From positions 124,001 through 188,000 of the forward strand of contig JBCBGM010000001.1 of assembly GCA_038526735.1 (NCBI GenBank): 64,000 bases of DNA. The letters are read 5' to 3'. Under the pieces are notes generated by a model. It saw only the letters and a list, made by a program, of their open reading frames with translations, was not told the origin of the DNA and made no database searches. The position numbers and the translations under genes were made by a program. This document shows, piece after piece, positions 57,326 to 64,000 of this stretch (position 1 is its first letter; every line of letters starts with the position of its first letter). This DNA is from Rubricella sp038526735 (lineage in GTDB: Bacteria > Pseudomonadota > Alphaproteobacteria > Rhodobacterales > Rhodobacteraceae).

Positions 57326-59380
57326 ATGCGCCGTATCCTAGCGCTGCTCGTAGGGGCGTTAGCTCTGTTGCCAACAGTCGTGTTCGCACAAGAGGCCACT
57401 GATCCGGTCGAGACGGCGACCTCCACCGCGCGCGCCCTCGCAGACTCCACCCTCTCGGCGGCAGAGGCCCTGTTAGAGTGGCTCAGCGGCCTGATTGCCG
57501 CGCTCAACACCCTGCCCCAAACCCTCGATGGGCTGCGGGAGGCGGGTGACTTGGCGGTGATCACCGCGATCATCACCGACCTAGCGATCACTGTCATCGC
57601 CACCTACAGCGCGTTTCTGCTGCTCCGAATCGCGCGCAACACTCTGCGCAACCGGTTGCGAGTGCGCGCTGAAGGGGCGCCACTGATCCAGCGGGTCGTG
57701 ATGATCCTCGCGCTCTTGGCTGCCGACATCGCCACAATCGCACTCGCCTGGCTCGCGGGTTACGGCGCAGTGCTGGTGCTTGCGGGCCCCTCCGGCACCA
57801 TCGCGGTGATCCAGACGCTTTATCTCAACGCCTTCGTCGCGGTGGTGAGCACCCGCGCGCTTGTGCGCACCATCCTTGCCCCCAGCACGCCGGAGTTGCG
57901 CTTTACCGGCATGTCAGACGCCGCCGCCCAACGCATCACGCGGTTTATCCGGCTGGAGGCGTTTATCCTTGGATACGGGCTACTGCTGCTCGTGCCGGTG
58001 CTGGGCGCGCAAATCTCGCCTCGCGCCGCGGATGCGGTGATGGTGGTGATCAGCCTTGTCGCGATCCTGCTTTCTGTGATCTTCGTCATCCGCGCCCGCA
58101 AACCGGTGGCCGCCTGGATCGACACGCAACTCGCCACCCAACCCGGCACACTGCTCAGCTCTATCACGCGGGAGTGGTGGATTCCGGTGTCGCTCTACGG
58201 GGTTAGTCTCGCAGGCCGCGTGCTCACCCAATCCGGAGACGCGGTGATCTCTGCCCTGCTCTCAGGCATCCAGGCTCTGCTGATGACGTGGGTCGGGATC
58301 CTGCTCGCCGGTGGCCTGACCCGCTACACTGCACAAGGAGTTCGCCTCAGCGACGGCATCCGCAGCCGCCTCCCCCTTCTCGAAAAGCGGCTGAACAGAT
58401 TTGTTCAACCCGCTCTCACGGCGATCCGGACCGTGGTGCTGCTGGGGATCATCGCCATCGTGCTCGACGCCACCGACCTGACCGACATCGGCGGTTGGAT
58501 CTTTGGGAGTGGAACGGCACTTCTGGGCAGCGCCGTGTCAGTGCTCATCACACTCGGCATCGGGCTGGGGCTGTGGCTCGTGTTCTCGTCCTGGGTCGAA
58601 TACCGGCTTAACCCCAATTACGGATCGGTCGCCACCGCGCGGGAGACCACCCTACTCTCCATCCTGCGCAACGCTGCCACGATCGCATTAATCATCATCG
58701 TTTTGATGATCGTTCTGTCAGAGCTCGGCATCAACATCGCCCCGCTCATCGCCTCTGCCGGTGTGCTGGGTCTTGCCATCGGGTTTGGCGCGCAAAAGAT
58801 GGTCGAGGACATCATCACCGGCATTTTCATCCAGTTTGAGAATGCGGTGAACGTCGGCGAGGTCGTCACTCTGGGTGGTGTCACAGGCGTGGTCGAAAAG
58901 CTCACTGTGCGCTCTGTGAGCCTGCGCGACGTGAACGGTATCTTCCACGTAATCCCGTTCTCTGCCGTCTCCTCCGTGTCGAACTTCAGCAAAGACTTCG
59001 CCTTCCACGTCGAGGATATGGGCATCGCCTATCGCGAGAACGTGGATGAGGCGAAGCAGGCGATGTTCGACGCGTTTGAACTGCTACGCGCGGATGACGA
59101 ATTCGGCCATTTCATCCTCGAAGACCTGCAATGGTTCGGCGTCAATTCGATGGGGGATAACGCCGTGATCCTGCGTGCCCGCATCAAAACCATCGCTGGC
59201 CAGCAGTGGGGCGTGGGCCGGGCCTACAAGTACTACCTGAAAAAGGTCTTCGACGAGCGTGATATTGAGATCCCGTTCCCGCAGCGCACGCTCTGGTTTG
59301 GCGTTGGCAAAGACGGCACCGCACCGCCCGCCCCCCTGCCCGTGGCAGCACCAAAGCCCGAGGGCGATCAGTCGGTGTAA
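57326..59380 (+). CDS. mechanosensitive ion channel family protein (MscS type, multi-span)
   Basis: A 684-residue inner-membrane channel protein, much longer than minimal MscS (about 290). A signal peptide (MRRILALLVGALALLPTVVFAQ) precedes a helical periplasmic stretch and about ten membrane segments (about 80-500). The pore-lining helix and cytoplasmic entry are conserved: APLIASAGVLGLAIGFGAQKMVEDIITGIFIQFENAVNVGEVV, followed by the beta domain VTGVVEKLTVRSVSLRDVNGIFHVIPFSAVSSVSNFSKDFAF. It should release solutes on osmotic downshift. Start at 57326 follows GGGGAGG; the frame is open to 57275. Confidence 0.92.
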   Translation: MRRILALLVGALALLPTVVFAQEATDPVETATSTARALADSTLSAAEALLEWLSGLIAALNTLPQTLDGLREAGDLAVITAIITDLAITVIATYSAFLLLRIARNTLRNRLRVRAEGAPLIQRVVMILALLAADIATIALAWLAGYGAVLVLAGPSGTIAVIQTLYLNAFVAVVSTRALVRTILAPSTPELRFTGMSDAAAQRITRFIRLEAFILGYGLLLLVPVLGAQISPRAADAVMVVISLVAILLSVIFVIRARKPVAAWIDTQLATQPGTLLSSITREWWIPVSLYGVSLAGRVLTQSGDAVISALLSGIQALLMTWVGILLAGGLTRYTAQGVRLSDGIRSRLPLLEKRLNRFVQPALTAIRTVVLLGIIAIVLDATDLTDIGGWIFGSGTALLGSAVSVLITLGIGLGLWLVFSSWVEYRLNPNYGSVATARETTLLSILRNAATIALIIIVLMIVLSELGINIAPLIASAGVLGLAIGFGAQKMVEDIITGIFIQFENAVNVGEVVTLGGVTGVVEKLTVRSVSLRDVNGIFHVIPFSAVSSVSNFSKDFAFHVEDMGIAYRENVDEAKQAMFDAFELLRADDEFGHFILEDLQWFGVNSMGDNAVILRARIKTIAGQQWGVGRAYKYYLKKVFDERDIEIPFPQRTLWFGVGKDGTAPPAPLPVAAPKPEGDQSV

Positions 59381-60051
59381 TGCACCGTCACCCCCGCGGG
59401 GGCATCGAGGATCGCCCGAACGGGCGCGTCCGTCACCGGCAGGGCTTGGGCCAACTCCAACGCCGCCCGCTTCTCGGCCCCGGTGATGAGGAGGTGAATG
59501 TGGGTCGCCGTTTGCAGCACTGGCGCGGAGAGGGTCAACCGAGGCTCTGGCGCACCCGGCGCGGTGATCGCCATCACCGGATCGGCACCGGACGCAAGTG
59601 CAGCCTCCAGCCCATCCGCACCCGGAAAGAGGGACGCTGTGTGCATATCCGCGCCCATCCCGAGCACGACCACATCCACCGGAGCGACCTCTGCGACGGC
59701 TTTTGAGAGGCGACGGGCGGCGTCATCTGGAGTTTCATTGTCGAGGGGCGTGAGCGAAAAATAGTACGATCTCGCACTATCATTTTGCAAAAATGCAGTA
59801 CGGATGAGCTTTGCATTCGATCTGTCATGCATTTCTGCAACACAGCGCTCATCGGTTGGAAGGACTGTCACCCGGTCCCACGCCAGTTTTTCCCGGCTGA
59901 GCGCCTCCAGAAACGGCCCCGGTGTGGTGCCTCCGGGCACCGCCAAAACCGCCCGGCCCTTCGCCTCGATCGTATTAGAGAGCGCGATGACAACCGCCCG
60001 CGCCAACCGCTCAGCCTGCACCTGCTTATCGGGGTAAATCTCTGGTTTCAC
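59368..60051 (-). CDS. pgl: 6-phosphogluconolactonase
   Basis: Hydrolyses 6-phosphogluconolactone to 6-phosphogluconate, second step after Zwf. The 227-residue protein is of the NagB-like fold: VIALSNTIEAKGRAVLAVPGGTTPGPFLEAL, TVLPTDERCVAEMHDRSNAKLIRTAFL and VVLGMGADMHTASLFPGADGL carry the Pgl signatures (GGT, DER, SN, GxGxDGHTASLFPG with D-M replacing D-G). GTG at 60051 overlaps the zwf stop in GTGA; an upstream ATG at 60069 is possible. A short AT-rich stretch near 59780-59830 lies within the gene. Confidence 0.93.
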   Translation of the reverse strand: MKPEIYPDKQVQAERLARAVVIALSNTIEAKGRAVLAVPGGTTPGPFLEALSREKLAWDRVTVLPTDERCVAEMHDRSNAKLIRTAFLQNDSARSYYFSLTPLDNETPDDAARRLSKAVAEVAPVDVVVLGMGADMHTASLFPGADGLEAALASGADPVMAITAPGAPEPRLTLSAPVLQTATHIHLLITGAEKRAALELAQALPVTDAPVRAILDAPAGVTVHYTD

Positions 60052-61505
60052 GCGGAAATCTCGCGCCAACGGCGGCCATCACGGTGCAAGAGAGCCAGCG
60101 CATCATCCGGCCCAGAGCTTCCGGAATCATAGGCTTGCGGGGCTTTGCGTTGCTCTTCCCAACCCAGGATGATCGGATCAGCCCAAGCCCAGGCCGCCTC
60201 CACCTCATCGCCGCGCATGAAGAGAGTCTGATCTCCTCGGATCACATCCATCACCAGTCTCTCATACGCTTCAGGTGCTTGCAGGTCACCGTTAAGAGCT
60301 TCTGCGAAGGACATGTCGAGCGGCACATCGGTCAACCGCATCCCCCCCTGCCCCGGCTCTTTGATCGTCATCCGCAGGGTGATCCCTTCATCGGGCTGCA
60401 ACCGGATGATCAGCGCATTCGTCTCAGTCGTGCCCGCGTCGGGAAAGATGGAATGCGGTGGCTCCTTGAAAACAATCGCAATTTCCGAAAGCCGCGCCCT
60501 CAGCCGCTTACCGGTGCGCAGGTAAAACGGCGTGCCGTTCCAGCGCCAGTTGGCGACATGCACCTTCATCGCGACATAGCTCTCGGTCAGGCTGTCGGGG
60601 TTTTCGGCGTCACTGCGATAATCCTGCGCCGTCTCACTCGCGCGGTACTGCCCGCGCACCGTCTCGTCTAGCTTCACCGGCTCTAGGGCCCTGATAACCT
60701 TGAGTTTTTCGTCGCGCACATCGTCGGCATCAAACTTCGCCGGAGGCTCCATCGCGGTCAGGCACAACAGCTGCATCATATGGTTTTGCACCATATCCCG
60801 CATCGCGCCCGAGCGGTCATAATAAGCGCCACGCCCGCCCACACCGAGCGCCTCGGCGACAGTGATCTGCACATGATCGACGTGGCGGGCGTTCCAGAGT
60901 GGCTCAAACAACGCATTGGCAAAGCGCACCGCCATCAGGTTTTGCACTGTCTCTTTGCCCAGATAGTGGTCGATACGGTAGATCTGGTTCTCGTCAAAAC
61001 ACTCCGCCAACCGCGCGTTCAGCGCTTGGGCAGAAGCGAGGTCGGTGCCGAGGGGTTTTTCGATCACGATCCGGCTGCTCTCGGTCGCGATGCCAGAGGT
61101 CGAAAGCCGCCCCGCAATGGGCGCAAACAGGCTCGGCGCGACAGAGAGATAAAACGCACGAATGCGGCCAGGCTTCTGATCCAAAAGGGTTTTCAGGATC
61201 TTCCAGCCATCTTCCTCTTGCGCGTCTACGCGGACGTATTCCAGCTGCGCGAGGAAGGCCGCAATTGCCGCTTCATCCTGTTCTTGCGGTGTCAGATGCT
61301 CCGCAAGCGCCTCTGCTATCCGCTCGCGATAGGCCTCGACGGTCAGGTCAGTGCGGGCGGCACCGATCACGCGCGCCTCTGCTGGCATTTGCCCGGCGAT
61401 ACGGCGGCGAAACAGCCCTGGCAGGATTTTGCGGCGCGCCAAGTCGCCGGTGCCCCCAAATACCACGAGGTCGAAGGGCGCGACAGGAATTACGCGGGAG
61501 ACCAT
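60048..61505 (-). CDS. zwf: glucose-6-phosphate 1-dehydrogenase
   Basis: Oxidises glucose-6-phosphate to the lactone with NADP. The 485-residue protein has the coenzyme loop VVFGGTGDLARRKILPGLF (about 13-31), EKPLGTDLASAQ, and the substrate-binding RIDHYLGKETVQNLMAVRFANALFEPLWN, including the catalytic His. Length and motifs are standard. It is 3 bases from the fructokinase gene and overlaps pgl by 4 bases. The pair feeds the Entner-Doudoroff or pentose phosphate route. Confidence 0.96.
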   Translation of the reverse strand: MVSRVIPVAPFDLVVFGGTGDLARRKILPGLFRRRIAGQMPAEARVIGAARTDLTVEAYRERIAEALAEHLTPQEQDEAAIAAFLAQLEYVRVDAQEEDGWKILKTLLDQKPGRIRAFYLSVAPSLFAPIAGRLSTSGIATESSRIVIEKPLGTDLASAQALNARLAECFDENQIYRIDHYLGKETVQNLMAVRFANALFEPLWNARHVDHVQITVAEALGVGGRGAYYDRSGAMRDMVQNHMMQLLCLTAMEPPAKFDADDVRDEKLKVIRALEPVKLDETVRGQYRASETAQDYRSDAENPDSLTESYVAMKVHVANWRWNGTPFYLRTGKRLRARLSEIAIVFKEPPHSIFPDAGTTETNALIIRLQPDEGITLRMTIKEPGQGGMRLTDVPLDMSFAEALNGDLQAPEAYERLVMDVIRGDQTLFMRGDEVEAAWAWADPIILGWEEQRKAPQAYDSGSSGPDDALALLHRDGRRWREISA

Positions 61506-61508
61506 GTC

Positions 61509-62450
61509 TCAACCTTTCAGGAACTGCCTCAAATCATCCATGCGGGGCAGGTCCGCCCCCCGGCGGATTGAGGTTATCGCGGCCGCCGTAGCGCAGGTTT
61601 GCAGGGCTTCAGTGAGGCTGGCAACGCTGAAATCAGCAATCGCTGATATTGGATCGCCCTTATTGCTGAGCAAATGCAGCAAACAGGCCATGAAGGTGTC
61701 TCCGGCGCCGACGGTATCGACCACGTCGATCTTGGGCGGGGTGGCCTCGGCGTAGTGCCCGGTCGCGGTGTAGCCGCGTACCCGGTCGCCGCCATCCGTA
61801 ATCACCACAAGCTCCGCTCCGGCCCCGATGGCGCCGGAGGCGAAATCTTCGGTCGAGACGTCCGGGTGTAGGATATCAAGATCCTCTTGGCTGACCTTGA
61901 GGACGTTCACATGCGGGAAGAAGGCAGCGATCCGGGTTTTCCAGACGTCGAGATCTGGCTCAACGGTCGCGCGGATGTTCGGATCGAGCGAGATGAAAAG
62001 CTCGGTGTTTTGCGCCGTGAGCGATGCAACTGCATCCGCGGTCGGAGAGACGGCGATGGAATACGATCCGAAATGCAGGCCCGTCACCTCTGGCCCCAGA
62101 GTTGGCACTTCGGTGGGAGAGATCCCGGTGTCGGCGCACTCAGCGGAGTGAAAGGCGTAGGCGGGCACGCCCTCGGGGTCGAGGCCAACAAGGCTAACTG
62201 TGGTGAGGCGATCAGTGGTGAGCGCGTAACGCGTATCAACGCCCTCAAGCTCCAGCACCTTGCGCAGGCGGGTGCCGAGGAGATCGTTCGAAAAGGCAGA
62301 GAAGAACCCTGCCTCACCACCCAGCCTGGCCAAACCAATCGCAACATTGAGTGGAGAGCCGCCCGCACGGGCCTCAAATGACAGCGCACTGGGCGAGGCC
62401 TCCGCCTCCAAGAAAAAGTCGAAGAGGGCGTCGCCGGAGACGAGGATCAT
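61509..62450 (-). CDS. PfkB-family carbohydrate kinase, probable fructokinase
   Basis: Ribokinase-fold sugar kinase of 313 residues. N-terminal ILVSGDALFDFF, substrate-side AGGSPLNVAIGLARLGG (about 30-46) and the ATP-site motif VVDTVGAGDTFMACLL (about 239-254) with catalytic Asp. Context between aglK and zwf supports fructose or another hexose from disaccharide breakdown as the substrate. ATP as donor is assumed from the family. Confidence 0.88.
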   Translation of the reverse strand: MILVSGDALFDFFLEAEASPSALSFEARAGGSPLNVAIGLARLGGEAGFFSAFSNDLLGTRLRKVLELEGVDTRYALTTDRLTTVSLVGLDPEGVPAYAFHSAECADTGISPTEVPTLGPEVTGLHFGSYSIAVSPTADAVASLTAQNTELFISLDPNIRATVEPDLDVWKTRIAAFFPHVNVLKVSQEDLDILHPDVSTEDFASGAIGAGAELVVITDGGDRVRGYTATGHYAEATPPKIDVVDTVGAGDTFMACLLHLLSNKGDPISAIADFSVASLTEALQTCATAAAITSIRRGADLPRMDDLRQFLKG

Positions 62451-62468
62451 AGCGTGGGCCTTGGTCAG

Positions 62469-63569
62469 TTATTTGTAAAAGAAGCTATGCCCCGCTTCGT
62501 CGAAAAGGTGAAGCTTCTCTGGCTTGGCCGTCAGGCTGAGGGTCGCGCCGCGATCCACATGGGCGATGCCGGGGATTTTGGCGATGGTCTGCGCCTCACC
62601 TTCGCGCGCCTTGAAATAGACGACGGTGACTTCGCCCAAGCGCTCAAGAATCTCGACGTGCCCGGTGAAGACGACCGGATCACCCTCTTGCGCGGGCAGC
62701 ATATCCTCGGGCCGCGCACCAAGTTGCACTGCCGTGCCGGGGCCAGCCGCGCCTGAGGACACAGGCACGGTTGCCTCACCACCGGCGGTCACAGAAACGC
62801 CAGTTGCCTCACCGGCCGAGGTGATCGTCGCGGGAAAAAGGTTCATTTTCGGCGAGCCGATGAACTGCGCGACGAAGGTGTTTTCGGGCCGCTCGTAGAG
62901 CTGCAAGGGCGTGCCGACCTGCGCGATGGTGTGCGTCTTGTTGTTGAGCACCACGATGCGCGTGGCGAGCGTCATCGCCTCCACCTGATCGTGGGTTACG
63001 TAGATCATGGTCGAGTCGGGCATATTCTCTTTGAGCTGCGCGATCTCGATGCGGGTATCGACGCGAAGGGCGGCGTCGAGGTTCGAGAGCGGCTCATCGA
63101 AGAGATAGACCTTGGGGTCGCGCACAATCGAGCGGCCAATGGCAACGCGTTGCCGCTGACCACCCGAGAGGGCCTTGGGCAAACGATCAAGATACTGATC
63201 CAGCTGCAAAATCCGCGCGGCATTTTGCACGCGCTGATCAATCTCGGCCTTGTCCATCTTCGCGATCTTCAGCGCGAAGCTCATGTTGTCGTAGACGGTC
63301 ATGTGCGGGTAGAGCGCATAGCTCTGAAACACCATGGCGATGCCGCGCTTGGAGGGCGGCGTCTCGTTCATGCGCTCATCGTCGATGTAGAAGTCACCGC
63401 CGGTGATCGTCTCCAGCCCCGCGATCATCCTCAGAAGCGTAGACTTGCCACATCCCGACGGTCCGACAAAGACGATGAGCTCGCCCTTTTTGATGTCGAG
63501 GTCGATGTTCTGCAGCACGTCTACGGTGCCGTAGGATTTGCGGACATCCTTGAGCAGCAGCGATGCCAT
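62469..63569 (-). CDS. aglK: sugar ABC transporter ATPase, AglK/UgpC type
   Basis: ATPase of a CUT1-family sugar importer, 366 residues. Walker A GPSGCGKST (about 36-44), LSGGQRQRVAIGRSIVRDPKVYLFDEPLSNLDAALR (signature to Walker B, about 134-169), switch YVTHDQVEAMTLATRIVVL, and a C-terminal regulatory OB/TOBE domain (about 235-366) typical of MalK/UgpC. The binding-protein and permease genes must lie beyond the window. Assignment as AglK comes from the alpha-glucosidase gene 21 bases upstream. Confidence 0.9.
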   Translation of the reverse strand: MASLLLKDVRKSYGTVDVLQNIDLDIKKGELIVFVGPSGCGKSTLLRMIAGLETITGGDFYIDDERMNETPPSKRGIAMVFQSYALYPHMTVYDNMSFALKIAKMDKAEIDQRVQNAARILQLDQYLDRLPKALSGGQRQRVAIGRSIVRDPKVYLFDEPLSNLDAALRVDTRIEIAQLKENMPDSTMIYVTHDQVEAMTLATRIVVLNNKTHTIAQVGTPLQLYERPENTFVAQFIGSPKMNLFPATITSAGEATGVSVTAGGEATVPVSSGAAGPGTAVQLGARPEDMLPAQEGDPVVFTGHVEILERLGEVTVVYFKAREGEAQTIAKIPGIAHVDRGATLSLTAKPEKLHLFDEAGHSFFYK

Positions 63570-63590
63570 GAGTGTCTCCCCGTCGTTTTG

Positions 63591-64000
63591 TTATGTGGTT
63601 GCGGGTGTGGCGCTGTCGTCAGCGATCCCGAAATAAGCTTGGAAGGCGGGCAGCCTGACCGCGCCTTCGGTGGCCGTTGCGGTGAAAGGTGTCGCGTTGT
63701 CTGTGCGCCAGGTGCCTGCGGGCAGGCTGAGGGTCAGTTCCGTGTCAGACAGGTTAAACGCGCAGAAAATCCGCTGCCCGGCATGCTCGCGAATGAACGA
63801 GACATGGCCCTCGGCGATATCCACCATCTCGATGCTGCCCTTTTGCAGCGCCGGATGCGCTTTGCGGAGCGCGATAAGCTGCTTGTAGGCAGCGTGCAGC
63901 GAGTTTTCCTTGGCGCATTGCGCAGCGACCGAGTTGCTCAAATGCTCCATCGCAACCGGCAGCCAAGGCTTGGCGGTGCTGAACCCGCCATAGGGGCTGT
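63591..64000 (-). CDS. aglA: alpha-glucosidase (GH13), C-terminal part, cut by window edge
   Basis: The frame is open to the window end. Visible residues are the end of a GH13 amylase-family enzyme: GGFSTAKPWLPVAMEHLSNSVAAQCAKENSLHAAYKQLIALRKAHPAL, the usual barrel exit of oligo-alpha-glucosidases, then the C-terminal beta domain (IFCAFNLSDTELTLSLPAG). It would split imported alpha-glucosides such as sucrose, maltose or trehalose. The catalytic Asp/Glu/Asp are outside the window, so activity cannot be checked. Confidence 0.88.
   Translation of the reverse strand, partial: SPYGGFSTAKPWLPVAMEHLSNSVAAQCAKENSLHAAYKQLIALRKAHPALQKGSIEMVDIAEGHVSFIREHAGQRIFCAFNLSDTELTLSLPAGTWRTDNATPFTATATEGAVRLPAFQAYFGIADDSATPATT

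Noticed and set aside
59780..59830. AT-rich patch with TGCA repeats inside pgl
   Set aside because: Reads through as normal Pgl residues (HDRSNAKLIRTAFL); probably codon choice, not an insertion.

Overview
The window looks like a normal chromosomal segment of a high-GC alphaproteobacterium, most likely Rhodobacteraceae (Roseobacter group). This rests on gene content recognised by eye: a RpoE/ECF11-like sigma factor, Hint-domain and IalB-like secreted proteins, a pmbA-cysQ-DUF4170-DUF374-waaA-lpxK lipid A block, a complete liu (leucine degradation) operon and an agl/zwf sugar block. No prophage, insertion sequence, CRISPR array, rRNA or toxin-antitoxin pair was seen. Only one tRNA gene is present.

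Layout. 0-4.7 kb: end of yggS, an L,D-transpeptidase, ribA, an orphan OmpR-type response regulator, xth and a crotonase. 4.7-9.9 kb: a branched-chain amino-acid-type ABC importer (livMHFG plus binding protein). 10-13.7 kb: a class 3 L-asparaginase translationally coupled to an ECF sigma factor, divergent from two secreted proteins. 13.7-20.8 kb: rlmN, an exported protein, quinone D-lactate dehydrogenase, two adjacent orphan TRAP-type binding proteins, an HNH protein and an SDR. 20.9-27.6 kb: pmbA/tldE, a CysQ-like phosphatase, DUF4170, a DUF374 acyltransferase, waaA and lpxK, converging with mlaC and mlaA. 27.8-36.4 kb: type I secretion ABC and adaptor genes, ridA, a phosphodiesterase, smc and an FMN reductase. 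36.7-40.9 kb: polA, a CHCC zinc protein and a lipoprotein EEP-family nuclease. 41-46.9 kb: a broken-up histidine cluster (hisE-hisF, Hint/lectin-like gene, hisA, two opposite-strand DUF2147 genes, hisH-hisB). 47.1-56.1 kb: the liu operon (ivd, acyl-CoA ligase, mccB, SNase-like, NTF2-like, mccA, HMG-CoA lyase, methylglutaconyl-CoA hydratase). 56.3-64 kb: an oxidoreductase, tRNA-Met, an MscS channel, then pgl-zwf-fructokinase-aglK-alpha-glucosidase on the minus strand.

How the parts fit. The liv importer could feed the liu operon: leucine goes to isovaleryl-CoA, methylcrotonyl-CoA, methylglutaconyl-CoA, HMG-CoA, then acetyl-CoA and acetoacetate. The agl/frk/zwf/pgl block would import and hydrolyse alpha-glucosides and send hexose into 6-phosphogluconate. 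The lipid A genes and mlaA/mlaC are both outer-membrane functions.

The most unusual signal is non-coding. An intergenic repeat family with the core AGGTATTT-N3-TCAAGATGAAG occurs at five sites. Two sites (46.9 and 49.9 kb) are composite elements of two unlike halves facing each other, in opposite orientation to one another. I do not see a clearly new multi-gene system. The best candidates for follow-up are the repeat element, the sigma-asparaginase coupling, the Hint gene in the his cluster, the paired orphan TRAP binding proteins and the SNase-like/NTF2-like insertion between mccB and mccA. All functional calls come from reading sequence motifs, without database searches.
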